The notes beneath the pieces are model-generated. The model saw only the letters and a program-made list of their open reading frames with translations, searched no databases and was not told where the DNA came from. DNA of 64,000 nt from Paenibacillus hexagrammi (GTDB lineage: Bacteria; Bacillota; Bacilli; Paenibacillales; NBRC-103111), in the NCBI RefSeq assembly GCF_021513275.1, contig NZ_CP090978.1:1674001-1738000 (forward strand). Direction: 5' to 3'. Below are positions 47,367 to 57,075 of this stretch, one piece after another. A program made the position numbers and the translations under genes. Position 1 is the stretch's first letter. Each line of letters starts with the position of its first letter.

Positions 47367-48224
47367 ATGCTCAAAGGATTAACCCGCGCGGGTCTCGGGT
47401 CCATTCATAGTGACGAGCGAATGATTGAACTGGCAGCCGAGTACGGCTTTCAAGCTGTCGACCTGGATGCCCTTGGACTCATAGAGCGCCACGGAATCGA
47501 AGGGGCTAGAGAACTGCTGTTGAGGCACAACATTGTCATAGGCGCCATTGGCCTGCCGGTCGAATGGCGAGGGGCGGAAGAGACGTTCCGTGAAGGGCTA
47601 AGCAAGCTGACGGCAGCAGCTGAGGCAGCGTCACAGCTGGGCTGCAGGGCATGCTGTACCTACATTTTGCCTTCAACGGATCTGAAGGCGGCGCATTTTA
47701 TGGCGCTAGCCACGAGGCGTTTGCGTGTATGCGCTCAACTTTTAGCTTCCTATGGTATGAAGCTGGGTTTAGAGTTTGTAGGTCCTCATCACTTGCGAAC
47801 GCAATGGGCGAATCCGTTTATTTGGACTGTGGAAGAGACACTGGATTGGATCGAGGCGATCGGGGAGAGAAATGTCGGTTTACTGTACGATTCGTATCAC
47901 TGGTATACTAATGGTTTAACAACTGCTGATATCCTGAAGCTTCATGCCGATCAAATCGTACATGTCCATATCAATGATGCGCCAGATGTTCCCGTCGAAG
48001 AGGCGTTGGATAATGGACGAGTGTACCCTGGCGAGGGAGTGATTGATCTGGCAGGCTTTCTTCATGGACTTCATTCAATCGGTTACCAAGGAGTGGTCGC
48101 ACAGGAGATCTTATCTTCGGCGGCTCCCACAGAGTCTCCGGAGATGCTGACACTGCGCTCCAAAGCAGGGTTCGATAAGGTGTTCGCGGCAGCAGCTGAA
48201 CAGGATCGATGGCAAGAGAAATAG
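47367..48224 (+). CDS. Sugar phosphate isomerase/epimerase family TIM barrel
   Basis: A 285-residue xylose-isomerase-like TIM barrel (AP_endonuc_2 family, IolE/IolI-like). Metal-binding-type residues are visible in GLEFVGP (Glu), YDSYHW (Asp, His), HVHINDA (His), and VVAQEIL (Glu). Members epimerise keto sugars or dehydrate inosose; the substrate here is unknown. ATG 47367 follows GGAGGG; the open frame starts earlier but overlaps the upstream gene. It is co-transcribed with the Gfo/Idh/MocA gene. Confidence 0.88.
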   Translation: MLKGLTRAGLGSIHSDERMIELAAEYGFQAVDLDALGLIERHGIEGARELLLRHNIVIGAIGLPVEWRGAEETFREGLSKLTAAAEAASQLGCRACCTYILPSTDLKAAHFMALATRRLRVCAQLLASYGMKLGLEFVGPHHLRTQWANPFIWTVEETLDWIEAIGERNVGLLYDSYHWYTNGLTTADILKLHADQIVHVHINDAPDVPVEEALDNGRVYPGEGVIDLAGFLHGLHSIGYQGVVAQEILSSAAPTESPEMLTLRSKAGFDKVFAAAAEQDRWQEK

Positions 48225-48309
48225 CAATTGAAAAGAAATGTGCCTGAACCCACTATGCTAAAATCCATATATAACAAGAATTCGATTTTAGTGAGAAGGG
48301 GAAATCCAC

Positions 48310-48699
48310 ATGCCAGCAAACAAACAAAAAATAAAAACCATAGCCTACTGGGTGACCACCATTCTGGGGCCGGCGAGCTTCGTTATGGGAGGCTACTTGT
48401 TCACAACACACGGCGCACAGCAGGTAGAAACGCTGCAGCACCTTGGTTATCCAGTCTATGTGTTAACTATGTTAGGTATATGTAAATTGCTGGGAGTCAT
48501 CGCGATTCTGGTTCCGCGTTTTCCGCGTTTGAAGGAGTGGGCGTACGCCGGATTTTTCTTTGATCTTGCCGGCGCAGCAGCGTCTCATGCTTTCTCGGGA
48601 GAAAGTCTCTTCGTCATCATCCAGCCGCTCGTCTTCCTGGTGCTGGTCATGGCTTCGTGGGCGCTGCGTCCTGCCAGCCGCAAATTAGCGTCTAAATAA
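48310..48699 (+). CDS. DoxX-like membrane protein
   Basis: A 129-residue membrane protein of the DoxX_2 type with four hydrophobic helices, including GPASFVMGGYLFT, LGICKLLGVIAILVPRFPRL and YAGFFFDLAGAAASH. Family role is poorly defined (membrane redox or stress). AAGGGGAAATCC precedes ATG. A terminator follows the stop, and no partner is evident. Confidence 0.82.
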   Translation: MPANKQKIKTIAYWVTTILGPASFVMGGYLFTTHGAQQVETLQHLGYPVYVLTMLGICKLLGVIAILVPRFPRLKEWAYAGFFFDLAGAAASHAFSGESLFVIIQPLVFLVLVMASWALRPASRKLASK

Positions 48700-48730
48700 G
48701 TTGGAAGTAAAACCAAATAGCGTTCAATCC

Positions 48731-48770
48731 AATGAGGTCTCCGTTTTCGATAGCGGCAGACCTCATTTTG
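48731..48770 (+). terminator. Terminator after DoxX-like gene
   Basis: AATGAGGTCT (48731-48740) pairs with AGACCTCATT (48758-48767), then TTG. Confidence 0.8.
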
Positions 48771-48878
48771 CATTCGTGAAACAAGCTCATGTCGATTATA
48801 CTTGCGGCAAGAAACCTGAAAAATGGTGACCACAGCTAAAATTTGAAGCCTTACATGACAAAAGGAAAAGGCATACAA

Positions 48879-48907
48879 TTGACAATATGAAAATGCTTAC
48901 ACAATAG
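48879..48907 (+). promoter_or_regulatory. Possible promoter of the second sugar ABC operon
   Basis: TTGACA (48879-48884), 17 bp, then CAATAG as a weak -10 box, 25 bp before the start codon region. No copy of the CGATA-TTT-TATCG dyad is present here. Confidence 0.35.
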
Positions 48908-48932
48908 TGAAGGTTTTGGAGGTGCAGCGAGA

Positions 48933-49901
48933 TTGAACACAAATAGTGATATCCCCCTGGTACAGCAAGAGTCGCAAACAGCGAAGCGCACATCCTCTAA
49001 GCTGTTTAAGAGGCTGTATTCACAGCGATACTTACAGGCTATGGCGCTTATTGGGATCGTGTGGATGCTCATCTTTAACTACGCTCCGATGTACGGAATT
49101 ATCATTGCATTCAAAGATTTTGATATCATCAGGCCGGTTTCGGAGGCTCCATGGTCAGGTTTGGAGCACTTCAAGGAATTCTTTGAGGATGAAAATTTAG
49201 TTTCCGTCATAAAAAACACGCTCGGGATGAGCCTGCTCAAGCTGATAATCGGTTTTCCGCTGCCAATCGCGTTTGCCTTGTTTTTGAACGAGCTAAGATC
49301 GGTACGATACAAAAAATTCGTCCAAACAATTTCTTACCTGCCGCACTTTCTCTCCTGGGTTATCCTTGGCGGGATTCTGGCTACTTGGCTGGCTGACGTC
49401 GGGATTATCAATGATTTGCTCATTGCCTTGAAGGTCATTAAGGAGCCGATTTCTTATCTGGCCGAGCCGAAATACTTCTGGGGCATCGTCGTTACCTCCG
49501 ATATATGGAAGGAGCTGGGCTGGTCAGCGATTATCTACTTGGCCGCCATTACGGGCGTATCTCCAGAAATGTATGAGGCAGCAACGATTGACGGGGCAGG
49601 ACGTTTTCAGAAAATGTTCTACGTGACGCTTCCTTCTATTAAAGGGACGATTACGATTTTGTTTATTCTCGCTGTCAGCGGGATTCTGAATTCCAATTTT
49701 GATCAAATCCTCGTACTCAAAAATCAGCTGAATGAAAGCGCAAGCAGCGTAATTGATGTCTACGTGTATCAAGTCGGTATCAGTCAAAGCCGTTATTCCT
49801 ACGCCACGGCAGTAGGGCTGATTAAATCGATCATCTCGCTCATTCTACTGTTATCAGCCAACTCGATTACCAAACGATTGAATAACACTTCATTATTTTA
49901 A
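48933..49901 (+). CDS. Carbohydrate ABC transporter permease (first subunit, second importer)
   Basis: Membrane subunit of a CUT1-type importer, 322 residues, about six helices, with the first at YLQAMALIGIVWMLIFNYAP and the EAA loop MYEAATIDGAGRFQKMFYV. The start is TTG 48933, nine bases after GGAGGT. The next two genes are the partner permease and binding lipoprotein, followed by their own kinase and regulator. The oxidoreductase/isomerase pair upstream suggests an unusual sugar or sugar acid as substrate (weak inference). Confidence 0.92.
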   Translation: MNTNSDIPLVQQESQTAKRTSSKLFKRLYSQRYLQAMALIGIVWMLIFNYAPMYGIIIAFKDFDIIRPVSEAPWSGLEHFKEFFEDENLVSVIKNTLGMSLLKLIIGFPLPIAFALFLNELRSVRYKKFVQTISYLPHFLSWVILGGILATWLADVGIINDLLIALKVIKEPISYLAEPKYFWGIVVTSDIWKELGWSAIIYLAAITGVSPEMYEAATIDGAGRFQKMFYVTLPSIKGTITILFILAVSGILNSNFDQILVLKNQLNESASSVIDVYVYQVGISQSRYSYATAVGLIKSIISLILLLSANSITKRLNNTSLF

Positions 49902-49916
49902 AGGAGGTGGACAGAC

Positions 49917-50804
49917 ATGTTCTCACTTAAACGCAAAACCCTTCAAGAGGCGTTGTTCGATCAGTTTAATAATCTACTCATGCTTGTAATCTGCTTCGCC
50001 ACGTTATATCCAATCTGGTATGTGCTCGTCAATTCGTTCAATGACGGCAATGACGCCATGAGAGGCGGTATTTACTGGTGGCCTAGGATGTTTAGCATAG
50101 ATAGTTATACGGCTGTATTTGCCAATGACGGCATTATGATGGCCATGGGTGTGACAGTCGCTAAGACGTTTGTTGGTACGGTCATTCACGTGCTCTTTAC
50201 CGCCATGGTGGCTTATGCTTTTTCTCGCAGAGAGCTCATCGGCCGCAAGGTATACATGATGATCGGCACCATTACGTTGTTTTTCAGCGGGGGACTCATT
50301 CCTACTTTTTTATTGATTCGGGATTTAGGGATGCTTGACAGCTTCTGGGTCTATATTATTCCTGCCATGTTCAGCTTCTTCGATCTCATTATCTTTGTAT
50401 CCTTCTTCCGGGAAATTCCCGATGCATTGGAGGAAGCGGCTAAGATTGACGGTGCGAATGATTTCAAGATTTTTTACCAAATCATCTTACCGGTATCCAT
50501 GCCCGTGGTTGCTACGATTGCATTATTTCACGGCGTTTATCAATGGAACGATTATTTTACCGGCATGATCTACATTAATAACACCGATTTGCAGCCGATT
50601 CAAACTTACCTCTACCGCGTTGTGGCGCAGTCAAGCTCCAATCAGATTGCTGCTGCAGCTACTGGCGATTTAGCGAGAACCGTATCCTCGCAATCGATTA
50701 AGCTTGCTACGATGGTTGTCACGACCGTGCCGATCGTACTGGTGTATCCGTTCATGCAGAAGTATTTTGTAAAAGGTTTCATGATTGGCTCGGTGAAGGG
50801 CTGA
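49917..50804 (+). CDS. Carbohydrate ABC transporter permease (second subunit, second importer)
   Basis: Partner permease, 295 residues with about six helices, the EAA loop LEEAAKIDGANDFKIFYQI and the family-typical end KGFMIGSVKG. GGAGGTGG lies seven bases before ATG and 15 bp separate it from the first permease gene. No ATPase gene accompanies it. Confidence 0.93.
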   Translation: MFSLKRKTLQEALFDQFNNLLMLVICFATLYPIWYVLVNSFNDGNDAMRGGIYWWPRMFSIDSYTAVFANDGIMMAMGVTVAKTFVGTVIHVLFTAMVAYAFSRRELIGRKVYMMIGTITLFFSGGLIPTFLLIRDLGMLDSFWVYIIPAMFSFFDLIIFVSFFREIPDALEEAAKIDGANDFKIFYQIILPVSMPVVATIALFHGVYQWNDYFTGMIYINNTDLQPIQTYLYRVVAQSSSNQIAAAATGDLARTVSSQSIKLATMVVTTVPIVLVYPFMQKYFVKGFMIGSVKG

Positions 50805-50882
50805 TCCGTTCAGCAGGGTGAAAGTCTTTGTTTTTGACAGAGATTGAACATACCATTATGATTCAGAAAAGGGGTAAAGTAC

Positions 50883-52580
50883 ATGAGAAAACCACGTAAA
50901 ACTTTAACTACGCTGTTAGCGTTGGTTACAGCCTTCTCCATTACGGCTTGTTCGACCAGCGGCAGCGGCAGCGCTCCCAGCAGTGCAGAACCTTCCAAAG
51001 CGGCGGATCCTGCGGCACAAACGGCAGCCCCCGCGGTCAACGCGGATGAGCCCGGCTGGAAATCCGATACGAAGCCGATTACCTTCGACTGGTATCTGAA
51101 TTTCTCCTGGTTTCCGAACAAATGGGGCGTAGACGCTACATCTCAATACATTACGAAGAAAACCGGCGTAAACATCAATTTTATCGTTCCTGCAGGCAAT
51201 GAAAATGAAAAGCTGAACACCATGATTGCTTCCGGTAAGCTGCCTGATTTCATTACACTCGGCTGGTATGAGGATGCCGTGAAAAAGATGATCGAAGGCA
51301 AAATGGTACTTCCGCTGAATGAGCTTGCCAAGCAGTACGACCCGTACTTCTTCAAAGTCGCAGACCCGGCTAAGACATCCTGGTATACACAAAAGGATGG
51401 CAACTTCTACGGCTATCCGAATGCGTCCTCTTCTCCGCAGGATTACAAGAAATACGGTGAAAACTTCGTTTCTAATCAGACATTTATGGTACGCAAGGAT
51501 ATGTACGAAGCGCTCGGCAAACCGGATATGAGCACACAAGAAGGTTTCTTGGCTGCGCTTAAAGCAGCTAAAGAGAAGTTCCCTGAAGTCAACGGACAAC
51601 CGCTCATTCCGCTGGGGCTTCACGAATTTAACGAGGTGGGTAACTATTCCCTGCTGGCCGGTGACCAGAACTCGTCGATGCTGCAAAACTTCCTGTCCAT
51701 CCCATACGAAAAAGACGGCAAGCTATACGACCGTTCCACAGATCCTGAATTTGTAAGCTGGCTCAAAACATTCCGCAAAGCGAATGAAATGGGGCTTCTG
51801 GCTAAGGATATCTTTATCGACAAGCGTCCTCAAATGGAAGAAAAAATTGCGCAAGGCCGTTATTTCGCGATGCTGTACCAGCGTTCCGATATGGCGAACC
51901 AGAACATCTCGCTCTATCAAAAGGATCCGAACAAGGTCTACATTGCTGTTGACGGACCTGCAAACTCCAAGAAAGACGCTCCGACCCTGGCAGGACCTGG
52001 GATCTCCGGTTGGACGGTAACGCTGATTTCCAAAGATGTCAAAGATAAAGCTAGAGCGATTAAATTCCTGAGCTACTTGATCAGTGAAGAAGGCAACAAA
52101 GATCTGTACCTTGGCGAGAAGGGCGTCAGCTACGATACGATTAACGGCAAAGATCAATTCAAGCCGGAAGTGCTGGATTTGATGAACAAAGACCGCTCTG
52201 CATTTGATAAAAAATACGGCTCCTCCTTCACATTCTGGATGCTGATGGATACCAACATGAATCTGCAGTGGGCTCCGCCAAGCGTAGAGCCGATCAAACA
52301 GCCGGAAGAGTGGACCAAGGGCAAAACGAAGAGCTTCTCTCAATATGATAATATCAATCCTACCGGGACCTCTGAGGAAGGAATGGCGCATACGAAGATC
52401 GGTCAACTATGGGGCAAAGCCCTGCCTAAGCTGCTGCTTGCCAAGTCCGACAGCGAATTTGACCAAATTTTTGATAAATACCAAAAAGACCGTGATGCTG
52501 CCGGCTTTGCTAAGGTCAGAGATTATCAAGAGCAAGCGTTTGAAGCCAATAACAAGAAGATCGCCGAATTCTCGAAATAA
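50883..52580 (+). CDS. Extracellular solute-binding lipoprotein (second importer)
   Basis: A 565-residue lipoprotein: lipobox at ITACSTS after a typical signal peptide, a Ser/Ala/Pro linker, then an SBP_bac_1/LplA-type fold. WTKGKTKSFSQYDNINPTG-like and PDFITLGWYEDAVKKM regions are characteristic of the LplA group. It binds the oligosaccharide or sugar outside the cell and delivers it to the two preceding permeases. AAAGGGG precedes the ATG. A strong terminator follows, so the kinase and regulator genes have their own promoter or rely on read-through. Confidence 0.92.
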   Translation: MRKPRKTLTTLLALVTAFSITACSTSGSGSAPSSAEPSKAADPAAQTAAPAVNADEPGWKSDTKPITFDWYLNFSWFPNKWGVDATSQYITKKTGVNINFIVPAGNENEKLNTMIASGKLPDFITLGWYEDAVKKMIEGKMVLPLNELAKQYDPYFFKVADPAKTSWYTQKDGNFYGYPNASSSPQDYKKYGENFVSNQTFMVRKDMYEALGKPDMSTQEGFLAALKAAKEKFPEVNGQPLIPLGLHEFNEVGNYSLLAGDQNSSMLQNFLSIPYEKDGKLYDRSTDPEFVSWLKTFRKANEMGLLAKDIFIDKRPQMEEKIAQGRYFAMLYQRSDMANQNISLYQKDPNKVYIAVDGPANSKKDAPTLAGPGISGWTVTLISKDVKDKARAIKFLSYLISEEGNKDLYLGEKGVSYDTINGKDQFKPEVLDLMNKDRSAFDKKYGSSFTFWMLMDTNMNLQWAPPSVEPIKQPEEWTKGKTKSFSQYDNINPTGTSEEGMAHTKIGQLWGKALPKLLLAKSDSEFDQIFDKYQKDRDAAGFAKVRDYQEQAFEANNKKIAEFSK

Positions 52581-52602
52581 TTCCTTGCTGTACAGCTGTA
52601 AG

Positions 52603-52637
52603 CCCGAGAGCCCGCTAACACGGGTGCTCGGGTTTTT
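52603..52637 (+). terminator. Terminator after second binding-protein gene
   Basis: CCCGAGAGCCCG (52603-52614) pairs with CGGGTGCTCGGG (52621-52632), then TTTTT. Confidence 0.85.
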
Positions 52638-52716
52638 CGCATCAGATTTTATGCGCATCCGTCTGAATTTGTATTATGATAGGATTACAGAGAATGGAAA
52701 GGCTGGATGTGCCATC

Positions 52717-54627
52717 ATGATCAAAGTCTTGCGTAAAGGTAGAAAACAGCTCGCAGAAATGACAGATCGGGTTTCGATACAAACCAAGCTAATCTCCGCT
52801 TATATCATCATCATCTTAATCCCGATCATCCTATTCGCATGGTATTTATTTAACGAATTTTATAAGAATACGATTCAGGATACGCTTAAAAATAATCAGT
52901 ACGCACTGGAAAGCGAAAAGTCCAGCATCTTGAATAACGTTGAAATCATGGGGCGGGCGGCGCAGCTAGCCATCGTTGACAGACAAGTCATTGATTATTT
53001 GACAAATCCAAGAGAGCTGGATGTTTCCGAGCTTGTTGATTTCAATCTGAACATCTTTCCGAACTTGCAGCGGCTTATGTTCAATAACCCTAATATCGCT
53101 AATGTCCGGCTGTACACGGATAATGCGAATATGAAGGAAATATGGCCTGTTATCTTTAATGAAAACCGCATCTCCTCAAGAGCCTGGTATCAGGATGTGC
53201 TCGCCCGCAAAGGGATTGTGTGGTGGGAAGTGTTAAAAGACGAGAAAGATATTATGAATCGTTATGATACGGAAAATGAAGCGACGTCAACCTATGTCTC
53301 TCTGCTTAGGGAAATATCGCCGAGCGGTAAGCACGTGGGTATTTTGGAAGTCGATATGTTAATCGATAAATTTTTTCAGAAGACCTTCAGCCATATACAA
53401 GACGGCCAATCACAAATGCTTGTCATAGATCGGGATATGCGTATTTTTGGAGCGGCGGATAGTCCGTTTTTGGGGCATATGGATCTGGACCGATTGCGCG
53501 AGGAATGGGTAAGCCACTCCAAAGAGGATGGCTCGGATTTTACATTTACCGCCGGAGACACACCGTATCTCGTGCTATCAACGTCAATTAAGCCTCTGGA
53601 TGCCTACTTGCTCAACATTGTGTCATTGAAGGATTCGGTTACTCGCATTCAAAAGACACGAAATTTGTTCATTGCAGCAGCCATTATTCTCATTGCGCTC
53701 ATGTCAGTGATCACTTATTTTCTGCAGTCTTTGATTTTGAAGAAGCTGCATATCTTGAGAGATTCTATGAAAAAAGTGCGCAGAGGCGATCTCAATGTAC
53801 AAATTGATATCGACGCAGGCGGGGAAGTGGGGGAGCTGGCGCACCATTTTCGGCAAATGATGAAGAAGATGAACGAGCTGATCGTCGAAGCTGTAAATAA
53901 ACAAGCGGCAACGAAAGAGGCGGAGTTAAACTCGCTGAAGAACCAGATCGATGCCCATTTCTTATACAATACACTTGAAAACTTGAAAATGATGGCGGAG
54001 GTAGAAGGGCAGTTTACGATATCTGATGCGTTAACCTCGCTAGGCGCTATGATGCGCTATAGTTTGAAGTGGTCGAGTGATCATGTTCGGCTCCGTGATG
54101 AGATTCAGCACATTCAGAACTATATTGCCATTATGAATATTCGCTATGATGATAAAATCAAGCTGAAGCTGGATATACCGGAGGGCTATCTCGAGCAGGA
54201 GGTGCTGAAAATGTCTTTGCAGCCGCTAGTCGAGAACGCAGTTAAGCATGGGATGGTCACCGATCGAACCCGGCGGGATGGACTTGTGATCTGGATTCGG
54301 GCTTGGGTGAGCGAAGATTACATGCTCATTGAGGTTGAGGACGATGGAGCCGGTATGACGGAGCGGAGGCTGAGGGAGCTGCATGAGCGAATGACGATGG
54401 AGGACACCGTTTTTGATCAAAAATACGGTCACTCCTCTTCAAATGATCGGGAGGGTAACGGAATCGGCCTGCGTAATGTCATGCAACGAATTACCATGTA
54501 TTATGGTAACGAGAACGGAATCAAGGTGGAAAGTAAAGAAGGAGCTTACACGCAAGTGAGGATCAAGCTGCCTTATCTCATATTATCCGGAGGAATGTCT
54601 GCAGATGAGAAAAGTGCTTATCGTTGA
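52717..54627 (+). CDS. YesM-type sensor histidine kinase (second system)
   Basis: Membrane sugar sensor kinase, 636 residues. N-terminal helix (AYIIIILIPIILFAWYLF), extracellular sensor to about residue 310, second helix, HAMP, then the H-box QIDAHFLYNTLE, where the usual Asn-Pro pair before the His is Asp-Ala. HATPase_c shows PLVENAVKHG, DDGAGM and GIGLRNV. The frame is open far upstream into the binding-protein gene, but ATG 52717 fits the family start; its ribosome binding site is weak. It overlaps the regulator gene by 23 bp. Confidence 0.9.
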   Translation: MIKVLRKGRKQLAEMTDRVSIQTKLISAYIIIILIPIILFAWYLFNEFYKNTIQDTLKNNQYALESEKSSILNNVEIMGRAAQLAIVDRQVIDYLTNPRELDVSELVDFNLNIFPNLQRLMFNNPNIANVRLYTDNANMKEIWPVIFNENRISSRAWYQDVLARKGIVWWEVLKDEKDIMNRYDTENEATSTYVSLLREISPSGKHVGILEVDMLIDKFFQKTFSHIQDGQSQMLVIDRDMRIFGAADSPFLGHMDLDRLREEWVSHSKEDGSDFTFTAGDTPYLVLSTSIKPLDAYLLNIVSLKDSVTRIQKTRNLFIAAAIILIALMSVITYFLQSLILKKLHILRDSMKKVRRGDLNVQIDIDAGGEVGELAHHFRQMMKKMNELIVEAVNKQAATKEAELNSLKNQIDAHFLYNTLENLKMMAEVEGQFTISDALTSLGAMMRYSLKWSSDHVRLRDEIQHIQNYIAIMNIRYDDKIKLKLDIPEGYLEQEVLKMSLQPLVENAVKHGMVTDRTRRDGLVIWIRAWVSEDYMLIEVEDDGAGMTERRLRELHERMTMEDTVFDQKYGHSSSNDREGNGIGLRNVMQRITMYYGNENGIKVESKEGAYTQVRIKLPYLILSGGMSADEKSAYR

Positions 54628-56167
54628 CGATGAAAAGAACATTCGGCTGGGCCTTAAAGCGATGATCGAACGGGAATTCCCCGGATTGTATGAATTCAGC
54701 TTTGCCGAAGACGGTCAGGAAGCGCTGGATAAGCTGATCGGCTCGGATATCGACGTGGTCATCACAGATATACGTATGCCGATCATGGACGGGATCGCGT
54801 TAATCAACCACATTCAGGAGTTTGATCCCAAACCGGCTGTCGTCATACTAAGCGGTCATGATGATTTTCAATATGCCAAGGAAGCGATTCGCTGCGATGT
54901 GAAGGATTATTTGCTGAAGCCGATTATCCGGGATGAATTGTCGCGCACGCTGCTGCGGATTGAAAAAGACCTGCAGCAGAAGGAACAAGTGGATCAGCAA
55001 TTGACCAATTCCATGCAGCAGCAGGAAGCTTTTCAAGAAAGTCAGTTTCATTATTTGCTCAATCACCCGCATCTGGCTGATATCGAGCTCCATCAGAAGC
55101 TCCAGCAGATTGATATGCTGTGGCTTAGTGGCGGCTTTCAATTGGGAATCTTGAAGTACAAGGGCTCTATTGAAGGAATGGGCCACACGGAGCTGTCCGC
55201 ACGTATCCAAGCTGAGCTCAGCAATGTACCGGAGCCCTTCCGGTATCCCAGAGCATTTACATTTGATAAAGAAAATCAGCTTGTTCTCATCGCGAAGCAC
55301 CGGGAGCTGTTTCAATTTTTGGCGGAACGTATTGCTGGCTCGGGTTATTTTGCTTATAGTATGGGGCTGAGTTCCTATGGGTCAGGCTCGAATTGGCTGC
55401 ATACGGCGTACGAGGAGGCACTTCTTGCTCTCAAATATACGTTCCTGCAATCGGGGCCCGGCATTATCAGGTACGAAAATATTGGACAGAAAAGCAAAGA
55501 TTTTGCCGTCCCGATGGAAACCATTAAAAAAATCGCCAATATGCTAGGTACCGGCAGAAATAAGGAAATGAAAACGCTCCTCCTGGAACTGCTGGATATG
55601 AAGACGGTGTCCCGGTACGACATCAGCTATTTGGAGGCGCTCAGTCAAGCATGTAACGAGCATATTTTTGATAGAGTGTTTCACATCTACGGAGGGGAAT
55701 CGGTAGAAATTCTTCGTCTGTTCAAAAAGGTCGGAGATATTCACCATTTTCATTTTTTTCATGATTATTTTCACAGTATTGAAGGTCTGCTCTATCGATT
55801 GAATGAATATGTGTCCACGGTGAAATCGTTCAGTATCGATCATAAGGAAATGAAAAAAGCAGTTCTCTTCATGCAGGAAAATTACCACAAGGATTTGAAT
55901 ATGACCATCGTATCCAACTATGTATCCCTGAACTACTCTTATTTCAGCCAGGCATTTAAGGAGTACACAGGAGACAGCTTCGTTAACTACCTTAAGAAAT
56001 TACGGATTGACAAGGCGAAGGAGCTGCTTGAGACTACCGACCTGAAGGTTTATGAGATCAGCGAGAAGTCCGGCTTTGAGAATACCAAGCATTTCAGCCG
56101 CGTATTTAAGGAGATGGAGGGTGTGACGCCTCAGGAGTATCGGGAGCAGCGTGAAGTGATGCGCTAA
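54605..56167 (+). CDS. YesN-type response regulator, AraC family (second system)
   Basis: A 520-residue regulator. Receiver domain with DDE (8-10), phosphoacceptor Asp55 (VVITDIRMPIMDG) and Lys in LLKPI. The middle region (about 130-415) is the poorly conserved YesN linker. The C-terminal AraC pair includes MTIVSNYVSLNYSYFSQAF and VYEISEKSGFENTKHFSRVF. GGAGGAATG within the kinase end serves as its ribosome binding site. It most likely controls the upstream importer. Confidence 0.93.
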   Translation: MRKVLIVDDEKNIRLGLKAMIEREFPGLYEFSFAEDGQEALDKLIGSDIDVVITDIRMPIMDGIALINHIQEFDPKPAVVILSGHDDFQYAKEAIRCDVKDYLLKPIIRDELSRTLLRIEKDLQQKEQVDQQLTNSMQQQEAFQESQFHYLLNHPHLADIELHQKLQQIDMLWLSGGFQLGILKYKGSIEGMGHTELSARIQAELSNVPEPFRYPRAFTFDKENQLVLIAKHRELFQFLAERIAGSGYFAYSMGLSSYGSGSNWLHTAYEEALLALKYTFLQSGPGIIRYENIGQKSKDFAVPMETIKKIANMLGTGRNKEMKTLLLELLDMKTVSRYDISYLEALSQACNEHIFDRVFHIYGGESVEILRLFKKVGDIHHFHFFHDYFHSIEGLLYRLNEYVSTVKSFSIDHKEMKKAVLFMQENYHKDLNMTIVSNYVSLNYSYFSQAFKEYTGDSFVNYLKKLRIDKAKELLETTDLKVYEISEKSGFENTKHFSRVFKEMEGVTPQEYREQREVMR

Positions 56168-56256
56168 TCCTGTCACCTTGGGGCGAGATTTAGCGGTTTC
56201 TGCGGTTGCCCGGGAAATACCCCAAGCTCAATGCGCAATAGAAAGGAATATCGTTT

Positions 56257-56667
56257 ATGAATAGAATGTTTAGAGAATATGTGATCAGCTCCGATAAGTC
56301 GCTCCTTCAGATCGATGCGATTGCATCCTTCTTACGCAGAAGCTATTGGGCGGGGGAAAGAGCACTCGGTACGATTGAGAAATCTATTGAAAACTCCATG
56401 TGCTTCGGTGTATATCATGAGGACAAGCAAATTGCATTTGCAAGGATCGTTACAGACTATGCAACCATGTATTATTTGGCGGATGTGTATGTAGATGAGC
56501 AATATCGGGGACAAGGGATCGGAAAGGCGCTCGTGCAGGAAATTATTCATTGTGAAGAATTACAAGGACTGACCGGTTTACTTGGTACGAAGGACGCTCA
56601 TGAGCTGTATGAGCAGTTCGGTTTTGAGCGCGATGCCGCGCGGTTTATGAGAAGAGCAGCGAGGTAA
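56257..56667 (+). CDS. GNAT-family N-acetyltransferase
   Basis: A 136-residue acetyltransferase. The acetyl-CoA-binding motif reads VDEQYRGQGIGKALVQE (about 79-95), and the C-terminal YEQFGFERD is typical of the ElaA/YjaB-like group. The substrate is unknown. AAAGGAA precedes the ATG. Gap to the next gene is 56 bp. Confidence 0.88.
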   Translation: MNRMFREYVISSDKSLLQIDAIASFLRRSYWAGERALGTIEKSIENSMCFGVYHEDKQIAFARIVTDYATMYYLADVYVDEQYRGQGIGKALVQEIIHCEELQGLTGLLGTKDAHELYEQFGFERDAARFMRRAAR

Positions 56668-56723
56668 TCTGATGAAGCTGGACACATGAGTAAAACAATC
56701 ATCAAGTCGGGAGGTGAAGCTGT

Positions 56724-56933
56724 ATGACATTCGGAGAACGTCTACAGGAGCTCAGAAAAGAGCGTGAGATGTCGCAGCGAAAATTGAGCGATAAATCCGG
56801 CGTTAGTTACTCACTGCTAAATGCCATGGAAGTCGGTGAAAGAACGCCAACGAGGGAAGCGATCCTATCGTTAGCGAGAGCGTTACAATGCCAGGACGCT
56901 GATGAGTTATTGCGACTTGCAGGGTATGAGTGA
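56724..56933 (+). CDS. XRE-family helix-turn-helix protein
   Basis: A 69-residue protein that is essentially one HTH_3 domain: GERLQELRKEREMSQRKLS, then SGVSYSLLNAMEVGER and REAILSLARALQ. It would bind DNA as a dimer; targets unknown. GGGAGGTG lies seven bases upstream of ATG. The next gene is a nitroreductase preceded by a large dyad, which could be a target, though nothing direct shows this. Confidence 0.85.
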   Translation: MTFGERLQELRKEREMSQRKLSDKSGVSYSLLNAMEVGERTPTREAILSLARALQCQDADELLRLAGYE

Positions 56934-57005
56934 ATTACTTAACGGTATAAATTTTGATACTACATTACATAAATGTGCGTACTTCCATTTTGTGTCATAC
57001 TCTTT

Positions 57006-57052
57006 ATAATCGTAAATAGATGTCGCGATGAACATTCATCGGACACGATTAT
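57006..57052. promoter_or_regulatory. Nested dyad over the nitroreductase promoter
   Basis: ATAATCG (57006-57012) pairs with CGATTAT (57046-57052), and inside TGTCGCGATGA (57021-57031) pairs with TCATCGGACA (57036-57045). The left arm overlaps a TATAAT -10-like box at 57005-57010. Candidate operator or 5' leader hairpin. Confidence 0.5.
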
Positions 57053-57075
57053 GAATGAAAGAAGGTTATACACTT

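Noticed and set aside
52345-52716. Upstream extension of the second YesM kinase
   Set aside because: Overlaps the end of the binding-protein gene in another frame and crosses a strong terminator; ATG 52717 gives the normal family length.
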